This document shows positions 40,617 to 50,076 of a stretch of 64,000 bases of DNA, piece after piece (within the stretch, counting starts at the first letter, position 1; each line of letters starts with the position of its first letter). A program made the position numbers and the translations under genes. The notes beneath the pieces were generated by a model. The model saw only the letters and a program-made list of their open reading frames with translations, was not told where the DNA came from and did not search any database. This DNA comes from Vibrio hangzhouensis (GTDB lineage Bacteria > Pseudomonadota > Gammaproteobacteria > Enterobacterales > Vibrionaceae), in assembly GCF_900107935.1 (NCBI RefSeq), contig NZ_FNVG01000010.1:62001-126000 (forward strand), read 5' to 3'.

Positions 40617-42692
40617 TTAATATTCAATAGTTCTTTTAAACGGGGGCAGGGAATCGAGCAGTGACTTGCCATACCTTTTTGTGACGATTCGCCTGTCGAG
40701 AATATAGAGCGTTCCGCAGTCTCTTTCTTTTCGCAGCAAACGGCCAGCAGATTGTATCAGCTTTTTACTTGCCTCAGGAACCGTAATCTGGAGAAATGCG
40801 TTGCCACCTTTGCTCTCTATATATTCTGCATGGGCCTGCTCAATGGGCGAGGTGGGTACTGCGAACGGGATTTTGGTGATGATCAGGTTTTCCAATAGTT
40901 CGCCCGGAAGATCCAATCCTTCTGAAAAACTGCCGGTACCAAATAGCACGCTGGTCTTGCCACATTGAGTCAACGTTTTATGTTTATTTAGAATTTCTGT
41001 GCGTGATTTTTCGCCCTGAACCTGTAATTGCCAGCCCTTAAGTGCGAACTTGGCTTTGACTTCGTCGGCGACTTTATTCATCTGCCAATAAGAAGAGAAC
41101 AGTACCAGATTACTCTTTCCTTCCTGAATGTAGTTAAACAGCGAGTCGATGAGTTCGTCGGTAAACTGCGGCACCTGAGGTTCGTAACGCATTTTGGGCA
41201 CAATGAGTTCTGCCTGGTCAGCATAGTTAAACGGAGAGGCTAATGCCAGAAACTGAACGCCGTCCTCGGCTTTTTGGCTGATCCCCGCCTGATTGCAAAA
41301 AAACGAAAATGAATTCAAAGCACGCATAGTGGCGGAAACCAGAACGGCACCAACGCATCGTGACCAAAGCTGTTGGTCAAGCTGCCAACCGACTTCCAAT
41401 GGCGCAACACTGACAACATGGTCACCTTCTCGTTCACTGCTTTTCTCAACCCAGCGTGCTAATGGGGCGCCTTTCTCTTTTTGTGGTTCAGCCATAAGGC
41501 GCCAGACTGCGGCGAGGTTATCAAAGCGCTGGATATAAAATCCCAGCTCTGCCAGAGCGGGTTCGGCAATTCTGGCAGCGACTTCGCCGTCCTTGAGTCG
41601 CTCGGAGATAAGGTCGGCGATTTTGGCCGCGGCTTGGGCACCTTTTTGCGAATACTGTTTGAGTACTTTGGCTTGTTCCTCTAGCCAATCAGGTAGTTCG
41701 CCATTTTCAAACCGACAACTGTTTTCTTCAAAGGATAATCCTGAGCAGAACGTATTGACCTCACCAAGCATTGGGATGAGCTGTTGTATCGAGTCCTGAA
41801 GCTCGTTGCGAAAGCGACTGACACGTTTTTCATCAGCCAGACCAGAAAACTTAGCGGCAGACTGGTTCAGGCGCTCCAGCCAACTGGCCGCGCCTTTTAG
41901 TGTTGCCGCTGCAGAGGCGTGGTCTCGAGCAACGTGAGGCAAATGGTGGGCCTCGTCAAAGATAAAAATGGTGTTCTCCGGCTCCGGGAGAATCACACCG
42001 CCTCCTAAGTCCGCATCTGCCATCACTAAACTGTGGTTGGCGATGATGACATCATTTTTGTCCAGCTCTGAACGTGCCTTGGCAAACGGACAGCCTCGGT
42101 GCGCAGGCAAGCTGTTATTGCAACTGTGCTTTTCACTGACGATGGTCTGCCAGACAGCATCGCCAATGGGTTTGGGCCAGGAGTCGCGGTCACCATCCCA
42201 TTTACCCTGTGCCAGTTTTTCGTACATAAGCTGCAGTTGCTTTATATCAGACGCTTTAGGCTTAGTTTCAAACATGGCGAGTTGGCCACCATCAGCACCA
42301 CATGCTACGGCGAGCTTTTCTGCGCAACAGTATCGTTGTCTGCCTTTAGCAATAATAAAAGAGAAGTTCTGATCGGTAATGCGTCGAAACAGCGGCAGAT
42401 CTTTATCGATAAGCTGTTCCTGCAGTGCGACGGTAGCGGTGGAAATAACAATCTTGCGGTTATTTTGTACCGCCACCGGAATGGTCGCCATTAAATAAGA
42501 GAGACTTTTACCAATTCCGGTTCCGGCTTCGGCCACCATCATGCGCGTCGACTTGTGATATTGACCACATAGTGTTTTAGCAATTTCTGAAACAAGATAG
42601 TTCTGTGCCCGTCTCGGAACAAAGTTTTCCAGCTGACTTTGCAGGTTCTGATAACTCTGGCGAATGGATTGTTGGATTTTACTGGTAAGCAT
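40617..42692 (-). CDS. dinG: ATP-dependent DNA helicase DinG
   Basis: XPD-type 5'-3' helicase with an iron-sulfur cluster; in E. coli it unwinds R-loops and D-loops. The 691 residues have Walker A AEAGTGIGKSLSY near 51-63, the Fe-S cysteines (in RQRYCCAEKL and KHSCNNSLPAHRGCPFA), the DEAH box IFDEAHHLPHVA and the C-terminal QSAGRLLRKERDCG. The ATG at 42692 (MLTSKIQQSIRQSY) matches the family start. In E. coli dinG is LexA-regulated, but I see no clear CTGT-N8-ACAG box here. Next to a porin gene, as in V. cholerae (dinG next to ompT). Confidence 0.93.
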   Translation of the reverse strand: MLTSKIQQSIRQSYQNLQSQLENFVPRRAQNYLVSEIAKTLCGQYHKSTRMMVAEAGTGIGKSLSYLMATIPVAVQNNRKIVISTATVALQEQLIDKDLPLFRRITDQNFSFIIAKGRQRYCCAEKLAVACGADGGQLAMFETKPKASDIKQLQLMYEKLAQGKWDGDRDSWPKPIGDAVWQTIVSEKHSCNNSLPAHRGCPFAKARSELDKNDVIIANHSLVMADADLGGGVILPEPENTIFIFDEAHHLPHVARDHASAAATLKGAASWLERLNQSAAKFSGLADEKRVSRFRNELQDSIQQLIPMLGEVNTFCSGLSFEENSCRFENGELPDWLEEQAKVLKQYSQKGAQAAAKIADLISERLKDGEVAARIAEPALAELGFYIQRFDNLAAVWRLMAEPQKEKGAPLARWVEKSSEREGDHVVSVAPLEVGWQLDQQLWSRCVGAVLVSATMRALNSFSFFCNQAGISQKAEDGVQFLALASPFNYADQAELIVPKMRYEPQVPQFTDELIDSLFNYIQEGKSNLVLFSSYWQMNKVADEVKAKFALKGWQLQVQGEKSRTEILNKHKTLTQCGKTSVLFGTGSFSEGLDLPGELLENLIITKIPFAVPTSPIEQAHAEYIESKGGNAFLQITVPEASKKLIQSAGRLLRKERDCGTLYILDRRIVTKRYGKSLLDSLPPFKRTIEY

Positions 42693-43226
42693 AAGGTGAC
42701 CCAAATTAACGACGTCGGAGTGTAGCACACTTTGGGTTTCAAAAAATATGGCCAAAATTCGCCGGGGTAAGTGGCTGGATTTAGATCGAAGTCACAAAAA
42801 ATAAGTGAACTTTCATTAGGGGGGATATTTTTTGGATGGGAAAAAATATAAAACGCCAAAAAACCCACTTGTAACAAATAAAGTCCCGTTTGGGTGGGCT
42901 TTGTTTCTTGTTTAATGAAATAAAATACTGCCAAGTGTCATAAAAACAACATCGCTGTTGCAATTGAAAGGTGTTCAAAAAATTTGCAGTTGGTCACGCT
43001 GGTTTTTGTAAGTTGTTGTTTTTATTTGTTTTATATATATTTATTTATCTGGTTTAGAGTGTTTGACATTGCCTGATAACTTTTGCATTCTTGGTTTCGA
43101 GATTTAAAGGCGCTAAGTCAACCAAAGGACAAAAGGTTGTCGTTCTGAAGGAAGATTTAGACGTCACATATATTAAAAAAGGGAACCGAAAAGGAATTCC
43201 CATCTAAGAAAAGGCAGTGGATTATC
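42693..43226. promoter_or_regulatory. dinG-porin divergent intergenic region and porin leader
   Basis: 534 bp, no gene seen. A possible porin promoter has TTGACA at 43063-43068 and CATTCT at 43086-43091 (17-bp spacer). Downstream, small hairpins CAACC/GGTTG (43119-43139) and GGGAA/TTCCC (43181-43201) would be in a leader over 100 nt long. Porin leaders are common targets of Hfq-dependent small RNAs, but no such pairing can be shown. No exact CRP or LexA site was found. Confidence 0.45.
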
Positions 43227-44177
43227 ATGAAAAAAACTCTAGTAGCTCTAGCAGTTCTAGCATCAGCTGGTTCTGCGCAAGCAATCGAACTTTATAACCA
43301 AGACAAAGTTACAGTTAACATGACTGGTGACGTTGAAGTTGTATACCTTAAAGATCGAGTTAAAGATGCTGAACTAACTCAAGAAATTCAAGACGCAGAT
43401 TTCGGTTTTGATACTCGTTACCAAGTGAACGATGACCTTCAAATCGGTGCGTTCTGGGAGTTCTCTGGTGACGGCGGCGTAGCAGACACTGGTGACGTTT
43501 ACATGGCGTTCTACTCTCAGTCTCTAGGTTCTATCAAGTTTGGTAAAACAGCTACAGCACTTGATGATGCAGGTATCGGTTCTGACTACCAGTTCGGTAT
43601 TTCTTCATTCTTCCAAAACGGTACTCCTTTCTCTGGTGACGAAGCAATTCGTTATGACCTAGACAAAGGCACTTTCTACGTTTCAGCAGCATTCCTACAA
43701 GACAGAAACGGTAACAACGGTCTTGGTAACGACGGCACGTTCTTCGATGCAAAAGCTGGCTTCCGTGTAGCAGACTTCGACTTCACTGGTTTCGTTGGTA
43801 AAGCATCTTTCAAAGAAGAAGGTGCAGCGTTTGACGGTCAAGAAGAAACTCTATACGCTCTAGAAGCACGTTGGGGTGGTGTTGAAAACCTAAACCTAGC
43901 AGCTGGTTGGTACCGTGTTGACGGTGATACTGCAGGTGCAGACGTTGCTTCAGACACATTCGGTATCTCTGCAGACTACACATTTAACGCTATCAAATTT
44001 GCTGCAGGTTACAGCAACTCTTCAAACGACGTTGCTAACTCTGAAGACCTAAACTCTTGGTACCTAAACGCTGGTTATTCTCTAGCTCCTTCTACAACAG
44101 CTTATGTTGAAGTTGGTGGTGACGATGCAACAGATAACGAGCTAGGTTACGCAATCGGTCTAAAAGCTGAATTCTAA
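43227..44177 (+). CDS. Outer-membrane porin (OmpT/OmpL-like)
   Basis: General trimeric porin of the Gram-negative type. The 316 residues start with a signal peptide cut after AQA (about residue 19), followed by short alternating beta segments, a DxxxGFDTRYQVNDDLQIGAFWEF-type strand pattern and a terminal EF phenylalanine recognised by the BAM complex. The position next to dinG matches V. cholerae ompT (VC1854), but assignment to ompT is from synteny only. Codon use is extremely biased (AAC, GGT, CGT, GAA), as expected for an abundant protein. Confidence 0.85.
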   Translation: MKKTLVALAVLASAGSAQAIELYNQDKVTVNMTGDVEVVYLKDRVKDAELTQEIQDADFGFDTRYQVNDDLQIGAFWEFSGDGGVADTGDVYMAFYSQSLGSIKFGKTATALDDAGIGSDYQFGISSFFQNGTPFSGDEAIRYDLDKGTFYVSAAFLQDRNGNNGLGNDGTFFDAKAGFRVADFDFTGFVGKASFKEEGAAFDGQEETLYALEARWGGVENLNLAAGWYRVDGDTAGADVASDTFGISADYTFNAIKFAAGYSNSSNDVANSEDLNSWYLNAGYSLAPSTTAYVEVGGDDATDNELGYAIGLKAEF

Positions 44178-44201
44178 TCACGCTTGTTGATTATCTTGCT
44201 T

Positions 44202-44226
44202 AAAAGCCACCTTCGGGTGGCTTTTT
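44202..44226 (+). terminator. Porin gene terminator
   Basis: AAAAGCCACC-TTCG-GGTGGCTTTT, a stem with a stable UUCG loop and T-run. Confidence 0.93.
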
Positions 44227-44366
44227 CTGTTTAATGAACAGTGTGTTAGAGCGCTCGGTTTATGCTAAAAATTACTAAAAAATACTTTTGTCTTTGGTTG
44301 AATATGGCATGATGACGGTACTGAGTCTGACTGAGTAAACCACAGAGTAATTAAGGAGTGACTCCA

Positions 44367-45062
44367 GTGAAGAGGTCTTTTATTGCAGCAGTGTTAACTG
44401 CAGGCGTTGTTTTTTCCACAAATTCGGCGACCCTCATTCCGATGAAGGGTATATCGTTACTGTACATTAATGGGCAGGAAGCGGAGTCAAAGATTAAACC
44501 TAATGAAGTAAAACCGGGCAAAACTCAGGTGGTACTTCAAATGGATAAAAAGGTGGGCCGAGGCAGCTCTCAAGCCGTGTACACGTCTGCCCCTTATGTA
44601 CTGACGTTTGACGTTACCGGCGATGAAATTAAAATCAACCATCCGGTCGCGCGCAGTAAGCAAGAGGCGGAAGCGGTGTTTAGAACTGGCAACCCAGAGT
44701 GGCGAGTATCTCAGGATGGCAAATCGCTGACTTACTCCCAAGAGAAATTGCAAGGCCGTGAAGGTATGTTGCCATACATGGGTATGGTTGAACTGGTTGC
44801 CAAACATAATGAAGAACGCGGTATTACCTTTGGCAGTGGCGAAATGGTCGCGGCAGAAGTGGCAGCACCAGCTGTGGCAACGGCGGCGGTTGCCTCTGCT
44901 AACGGCAAGTCAGTTGAAGCCAAGCAAAATGCACAAACAGACAAGAAGACTATGCCAGCGGCAAGCAATGCCAATAACATTGAGCAGCTAAAAGCCTGGT
45001 ATCTAAAAGCTTCTAAAGAGGAGCGTAAAGAATTCCGCAAATGGATGATCGATCAAGAGTAA
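44367..45062 (+). CDS. DUF2057 (YccT family) secreted protein
   Basis: A 231-residue exported protein. A signal peptide (KRSFIAAVLTAGVVFSTNSA) leads into the DUF2057 region with KGISLLYINGQ, which is also seen in E. coli YccT (CsgI), reported to affect curli assembly. The C-terminal third is an alanine-rich linker followed by a charged EQLKAWYLKASKEERKEFRKW helix, not part of the core domain. The GTG at 44367 is preferred to a GTG three codons upstream since AAGGAG lies at a proper distance. Periplasmic location is inferred. Confidence 0.8.
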   Translation: MKRSFIAAVLTAGVVFSTNSATLIPMKGISLLYINGQEAESKIKPNEVKPGKTQVVLQMDKKVGRGSSQAVYTSAPYVLTFDVTGDEIKINHPVARSKQEAEAVFRTGNPEWRVSQDGKSLTYSQEKLQGREGMLPYMGMVELVAKHNEERGITFGSGEMVAAEVAAPAVATAAVASANGKSVEAKQNAQTDKKTMPAASNANNIEQLKAWYLKASKEERKEFRKWMIDQE

Positions 45063-45091
45063 TTGACGCTCTCTATTTCACTTTTCTATTG

Positions 45092-45113
45092 AGGGGCAAT
45101 ATGCCCCTTTTTT
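45092..45113 (+). terminator. Terminator after the YccT-family gene
   Basis: AGGGGCAATATGCCCCT hairpin followed by T-run. Confidence 0.85.
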
Positions 45114-45197
45114 GTGTCTGGCTAACAGGAATCTAACCATAGTCTGTCCAGAACTGGGTTATGATAACGCCATTATTCTGTTGCTAACGTCAGGCCC

Positions 45198-47609
45198 GTG
45201 AACCGTCTATTTTCACTTATTCAGCGCTTTCCTAAGCTTGTTCTTATTATCGTCACCTTCATTACTGGTGTTGCTATCTGGTATGGGCAACAGCACTTTC
45301 GGATGAATGCCGACTTATCTTCATTGGTCGAGCAAAATGGCGCTTGGGTTGAGGATCTTGATTATCTCAATGGGACTTTCCCTGAGTCGGGCAATGTTAC
45401 TGTGCTGGTTACCAGTACTAATGGTTCGGATGTTAAAGTTCATGTCGCCGCGATAGCGGAACAACTGCGCGGGCAAGCTATCTTTAGTGAGGTTTTTGCG
45501 CCCCAGCTGCTGACTTGGTTTGAAGAGCATCCGTTGGGGTTTGTGAGTCAAAATGAGTTTGACCGTATTGAAGCCTTCACGCGCGACACGATTAAGCCAG
45601 CCGCGCTCGCTGCACAAGCGGTTAGCCTTGAGCTTTATTTGGCTGAACTTGCCCAAAGCGAACAGCCGAACTTAACGCCGCTGTTAGAGGCGATAAACAA
45701 CCAGTCTGTTGATTGGGCAAAACTGGCTCAGAAAAATCTGACAAAACCCACCGCCTATGCCATTACGCTGGTTGCAGAACCAGACGCTTCGGCCACTGAG
45801 CCAAATCGTGCCATCATTGAGGCCATTAATCAGAGCATCATAGCTGCAGATTTACCATCAGACGTTGACGTTAAAATTACCGGTCAGGCAGCGCTGGATT
45901 ATGATGAAATTGCTGATGCGAATAACAGCATTGCCGTTGCTGGTAGTGCCTCATTAGTTGGACTTATTTTAATCCTGGCAATTGGCATTCGCTCATTGCG
46001 GGTGATTGTCGCCTGTTACTTAACCGTATTAGTAGGTCTGGCCTGGACATTTGCGGCTGGCCTGGCTGTTATTGGTCATTACAACACGATATCCATCGTG
46101 TTTATGGTGATGTTCATTGGCCTTGCTGTCGATTTTTCTATTCACTTATGTCTCCACATTCAAGAGATTAGACTTAAAGGGGAGAGTGACTTGATAGCGA
46201 TGCGCGATGCAATTGCCCATTCGCTTCGACCTTTGTCACTGTGTGCGCTTTCTTCTGCACTTGGTTTTCTAAGCTTCTACCCAACGGCTTACACTGGACT
46301 AGGTGAGCTAGGTGTCGTGTCTGCGTTGGGTATGGTGCTTGGCCTCGTTGCAACCTTTATCATTATTCCGCTGTTCTTTACTTTGTTTGGCTATCCGAGA
46401 GTGCGCCATCAACGTGATACCCATCGTTTTACCTGGTTTGGAGCGCAGCTGATGCGTTTTAAGGGCGCTGTGTTTAGCTTAGCGATAGTTTTAACGGTCG
46501 TGATGGGATATGGCGCAACTCAGTTTAAGTTTGATTTCTCAACGTTAGTGCTCAAAAACCCTCAGTCAGAATCTGTGCTGGCATTGAATCAACTGCAGCA
46601 AGAAGGGCTGGGTTCAAGCTATCAGCTGTTTGCCATTGCCAAAAATCAACAGCAAGCCGAGCAGTGGCAAAAACGTCTGATCAAGCAGGCTTCGGTGGCC
46701 TCAGTCAGAGTGGTTAGTGACTTCATGCCTAAACATCTCGAGCAGAGAACGCTACAGCTGCAAGCATTGTTTGCCGACTCTGATATAGAGGCACCGATGA
46801 GTTATTCAGAGTTCGTGGATAGGGCTAAAACTGAGCATTGGCAGGATAGCGAGCTCTTACCTGATGCGATAGATAGTGCAACGGTCGCTGAGCATTTATT
46901 CTCGGGTCTAGCAGATAGTTTGAACACACTGACTCAATTTGAACCCGTTGCTATTGAATCACTGCCAAAAGCTTTGAGTGAGCGCTACATCAGTCAACAG
47001 GGTAAATGGCTGGTGGTTATCTCTCCGAGCGAAGACATGACTAATGTCGATGCTCTGGAGCAGTTTATTACCGAGGTTAAGCAAATTGCACCTCAAGCCA
47101 CGGGCAGAGCAGTCGCTGAACAAGAAGTGGGTAGTATTATTGTTCGCGCGTTTCAAGCGGCGATCATGATGTCGGTGTTTGGTATTGCGCTGATTCTTAT
47201 TTGGACTGTTGAGAAAAAGCGAGACGTGTTACTGATTTTTATCCCACTTGCTTTGGCGTCAGTGTCGACGTTAGGGCTAATGCACTGGCTCGGGTTATCG
47301 ATGAACATGGCGAACATTATCGTGATCCCGTTGATCTTTGGTTTGGGCGTAGATAACGGTATCCATATCGTGAAGCGTTTTCGTGCGGTGAGAACCTTGG
47401 CTGCGTTCTTTAAAACGTCGACGCCCAAAGCCTCTTTGGTGAGTTGCTTAACGACGTTGGCGACATTTGGTGCCTTGATCGTTGCCGATCACCAAGGCAT
47501 GCATTCCATTGGACTCGTACTCACTATCGCATTGAGCTGTATTTTGGTATTCAGTTTGACGCTATTGCCGTTACTGCTTGAAGTCACGAAGAAAAAGCCC
47601 ATTGAATAA
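45198..47609 (+). CDS. RND superfamily exporter (MMPL type)
   Basis: An 803-residue inner-membrane protein with the duplicated RND layout: a first helix (PKLVLIIVTFITGVAIW), a large periplasmic domain (about 35-250), a five-helix bundle, a second periplasmic domain (about 440-650) and a second bundle. Conserved segments include VFMVMFIGLAVDFSIHLCLH and IPLIFGLGVDNGIHIVKRF, typical of the MMPL/HpnN/sterol-sensing branch rather than of AcrB (which has about 1040 residues). Start GTG at 45198. No membrane-fusion or outer-membrane factor is adjacent. Substrate is unknown; related proteins move lipids. Confidence 0.85.
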   Translation: MNRLFSLIQRFPKLVLIIVTFITGVAIWYGQQHFRMNADLSSLVEQNGAWVEDLDYLNGTFPESGNVTVLVTSTNGSDVKVHVAAIAEQLRGQAIFSEVFAPQLLTWFEEHPLGFVSQNEFDRIEAFTRDTIKPAALAAQAVSLELYLAELAQSEQPNLTPLLEAINNQSVDWAKLAQKNLTKPTAYAITLVAEPDASATEPNRAIIEAINQSIIAADLPSDVDVKITGQAALDYDEIADANNSIAVAGSASLVGLILILAIGIRSLRVIVACYLTVLVGLAWTFAAGLAVIGHYNTISIVFMVMFIGLAVDFSIHLCLHIQEIRLKGESDLIAMRDAIAHSLRPLSLCALSSALGFLSFYPTAYTGLGELGVVSALGMVLGLVATFIIIPLFFTLFGYPRVRHQRDTHRFTWFGAQLMRFKGAVFSLAIVLTVVMGYGATQFKFDFSTLVLKNPQSESVLALNQLQQEGLGSSYQLFAIAKNQQQAEQWQKRLIKQASVASVRVVSDFMPKHLEQRTLQLQALFADSDIEAPMSYSEFVDRAKTEHWQDSELLPDAIDSATVAEHLFSGLADSLNTLTQFEPVAIESLPKALSERYISQQGKWLVVISPSEDMTNVDALEQFITEVKQIAPQATGRAVAEQEVGSIIVRAFQAAIMMSVFGIALILIWTVEKKRDVLLIFIPLALASVSTLGLMHWLGLSMNMANIIVIPLIFGLGVDNGIHIVKRFRAVRTLAAFFKTSTPKASLVSCLTTLATFGALIVADHQGMHSIGLVLTIALSCILVFSLTLLPLLLEVTKKKPIE

Positions 47610-47616
47610 TGGGCTT
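47595..47616. terminator. Shared convergent terminator (MMPL exporter and outer-membrane protein)
   Basis: AAGCCCATT-GAAT-AATGGGCTT, a 9-bp stem overlapping the exporter stop; weak T-run in either direction. Confidence 0.6.
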
Positions 47617-47631
47617 GATGAGTTTTGAAGG

Positions 47632-48480
47632 TTAGAAGCGAGCGTCTAGGGTGACGAAAAAGCTCTTTCGTTGACCAAAGCCAAGTTCACTGATCAGTAC
47701 CCAGTTAGGGGTGAACTCGTATTGTGCACCGACGAGTGTATTCCACTGATTTGCCAGGCTTTGCTTCACGGTGAACTTAGCGTTGTCTGGTACCGGTATC
47801 CCACCGAGAGGAAGATCCTTGATGCTTCCGGAGAGGGTTTGCTCAATATTCTGGTACTGAGCACCCACCCATGCACGTAGGGGCCAATCACTGTTACGGG
47901 AAAAGTCATAGCCGATACGAGGAGAAATCACGATGGAATCAATCTCTCCTTCAATAACTGTGAGGCTGGTTTTGGTATAACTGGCATCAACCAAGGCAAA
48001 CAGACTTTTATAGCCACCGGCAATTACGGTACCCGCTCCATACATATAGCCGTCTAAATCCAGTTTAAATGGCTCGTTAACTTCGATACCGTCTCCCGGA
48101 AGGCCCGGAAACAGCTTAACGTTAGTGATCGTCGTTTCGGAATAGCCGTTGAGTTTGCCGCCAATCGCGTAAAAGTTAAGAAACGGCAGTACCCAAACAT
48201 CGGCCTTGAGCGTCAGTACGTCGCTTTCCTGATATCCCCCTTCTGTCTTGATACCAATATTATCGAGGGCACCCAGACCAGACAATGAGATGGAATCGAC
48301 ATTAATGCCCTGAGAGACACTCATATACCCAAGACTCAATCCAAAAGCTTCAGGGAGAGTGTAACCACGCTCTTCGGCTTCTTTTTTAAATAAGGGAAGC
48401 TCGAGCGAATGGGCGATGTTTGCGCTGAGCAGGGGGAGAAGGACTAAAGTTCGGATCAATTGTCGAATAATTGCTTTCAT
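47632..48480 (-). CDS. Outer-membrane beta-barrel protein (hypothetical)
   Basis: A 282-residue secreted protein with a cleavable signal peptide (IIRQLIRTLVLLPLLSANIAHS) and alternating hydrophobic/polar strands, ending VTLDARF with a C-terminal phenylalanine as required by the BAM complex. I do not recognise a named family. The ATG at 48480 is preferred; the frame is open 12 codons further. It is convergent with the MMPL exporter and on the same strand as the DUF4397 lipoprotein 156 bp upstream, but a terminator-like hairpin (48584-48616) separates them. Confidence 0.7.
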   Translation of the reverse strand: MKAIIRQLIRTLVLLPLLSANIAHSLELPLFKKEAEERGYTLPEAFGLSLGYMSVSQGINVDSISLSGLGALDNIGIKTEGGYQESDVLTLKADVWVLPFLNFYAIGGKLNGYSETTITNVKLFPGLPGDGIEVNEPFKLDLDGYMYGAGTVIAGGYKSLFALVDASYTKTSLTVIEGEIDSIVISPRIGYDFSRNSDWPLRAWVGAQYQNIEQTLSGSIKDLPLGGIPVPDNAKFTVKQSLANQWNTLVGAQYEFTPNWVLISELGFGQRKSFFVTLDARF

Positions 48481-48583
48481 TGAATGCGCCATGTTAAGGG
48501 GAATGATATACCTCAATTATAGGAGGGCGGATTGTAGTTGAGGTGTATATGGTTGAAAAGAGAATTTATTGTCAGAGAATAAC

Positions 48584-48616
48584 AAAAATCCGCAAGCTCA
48601 AGGCCGGCGGATTTTT
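48584..48616 (-). terminator. Terminator of the DUF4397 lipoprotein gene
   Basis: AAAAATCCGC...GCGGATTTTT, 10-bp stem with a 13-nt loop and T-run on the minus strand. Confidence 0.8.
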
Positions 48617-48636
48617 ATCGTCAAAGGTGCGAACTA

Positions 48637-49965
48637 TTATTTATCGACGTTCAATGCGATAGAGTTCTCTGTAGCAAACGCTGTTGCAACATTACCGCCT
48701 GCTAATGTCACGTTGGAAGCGGAAAGGAGAACGTTTGTTGTTCCCGCTGCAGCGACGGCAAAATCATAAGTGCCCGCATCGACATTAAGCACTGCGCTGT
48801 CTTTAAAGTCGACACCAGCCAGTACCACAGTATCTGCTGAGAACCCAGCTCCCGCAGGCGTCGCATGGATATCTACCAAGCCGGCTACAGGATTGGCGTG
48901 GACCACTCTCAATTTGGCGTACGTTGCCACACTGCGAAGATCTTCGACGATTGGCAATGCTTCAATCGAGCCTGCTGTACCTACTGCAAAAATGGTGGTT
49001 TCTGAACCTGGGGTGAACTCAGTATTTGGAGCGCTAAGAACAGCTGGCCCTGTGGTGCTTGTTGCGACAACATCTAGATTATATGTAGCAGCCGCGACAT
49101 CCGTGCTTGCGATAGTCTCATAAGCAATGTTGCCAAGGCCGGGCACGACAGTTCCACCGACTAGCACGTCTACATTTGGAGCGCCATTAACAGCGTGGCC
49201 CACACGTACCGTGGCTTTCTCTCCACTGCTTCGCACGACACTCACTGACGTGCCATCGGCGACCAGCAAGTTCACCGGAGAAACAATGCCACCGCTAACG
49301 TTTGGTACTGCTGTGACCATCAAATCACTACCGCCGTCGAGCGCCAGTTCACCACTGTCAAATACTACGTCTGCGTCTGTACTTTGCCCAGCCAGCGTAA
49401 TTCGAATTCTGTAGGTTCCAGCAGGAAGAGTGACGGGTAAATTAGCGTCGTCTTCTTTGAACGTCAGGTCGGAGATAGCAACAGTCCCGGAGCTGATACT
49501 GGCATCGGTGGTCACGTGAATGTCAACGCCGCCTACTGCAGGGTGAGCGTGCAAAACGTCGAGACGAATCGAAGATGCATCTGGACCCATACTTGAGCGA
49601 GAGAGGATGACTGGTTCAATCGCAGTCACATTATTGACGGCAAAGACGTCGTACTGCATATCGGGCGCCAGATTAACCGCGTTTGCGGTAATAACGTCAG
49701 CCGTCGCATCACCGGCGAGCAATCCTCGCACAATAAGATCGTGGTCACCGGAGTCAACGGTAAGAAGTCCACTACCTTGAGAGTAATCCACTTTGTCCAG
49801 ACCAGAGACGATAGCACCATCCATCAATATAGACACTTTGGGGGCATCTGCACTGGCGTGCGTGACTCGGAGTTGAGATGAAGGGGTTGAGTCATTCGAA
49901 TCACTGCCACAGCCAAACAGGGTGATTGCTGCAGCAGCGACTAAAGATATTTTAATAGTTTTCAT
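48637..49965 (-). CDS. DUF4397 lipoprotein with four beta domains in ABAB order
   Basis: A 442-residue surface or periplasmic lipoprotein. The signal sequence ends in a lipobox, LFGC, with the acylated Cys at 19, followed by a Ser/Asp/Asn linker. Four DUF4397-like domains start at about 32 (LRVTHASADAPKVSILMDG), 134 (LDVLHAHPAVGGVDIHV), 252 (VRVGHAVNGAPNVDVLVGG) and 352 (LRVVHANPVAGLVDIHA). Domains 1 and 3 share HAxxxAPxVxxLxxG, and 2 and 4 share HAxPxxxxVDIHxT, so the protein arose by duplication of a two-domain unit. Function unknown. Asp+2 of the mature protein is not present (Gly follows Cys), so outer-membrane sorting is likely. Confidence 0.82.
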   Translation of the reverse strand: MKTIKISLVAAAAITLFGCGSDSNDSTPSSQLRVTHASADAPKVSILMDGAIVSGLDKVDYSQGSGLLTVDSGDHDLIVRGLLAGDATADVITANAVNLAPDMQYDVFAVNNVTAIEPVILSRSSMGPDASSIRLDVLHAHPAVGGVDIHVTTDASISSGTVAISDLTFKEDDANLPVTLPAGTYRIRITLAGQSTDADVVFDSGELALDGGSDLMVTAVPNVSGGIVSPVNLLVADGTSVSVVRSSGEKATVRVGHAVNGAPNVDVLVGGTVVPGLGNIAYETIASTDVAAATYNLDVVATSTTGPAVLSAPNTEFTPGSETTIFAVGTAGSIEALPIVEDLRSVATYAKLRVVHANPVAGLVDIHATPAGAGFSADTVVLAGVDFKDSAVLNVDAGTYDFAVAAAGTTNVLLSASNVTLAGGNVATAFATENSIALNVDK

Positions 49966-50076
49966 AGCAAGCCTCTTTGCTTTTCATTAATCGCAAAAAG
50001 GCTTACGGTGTGAAAATCTAGTTAGTTCAAAAAAAACTCAAAACAAACTATCGGTTAAGAAACTGGTGTCTTATTG

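Noticed and set aside
42784..42905. CCCAC/GTGGG repeat after dinG start region as a terminator or small RNA
   Set aside because: The stem is only 5 bp with a loop of about 25 nt and lacks a proper T-run.
48770..49414. Two plus-strand open frames opposite the DUF4397 lipoprotein gene
   Set aside because: They are threonine-, alanine- and proline-rich shadows caused by the low-complexity repeats of the real gene.
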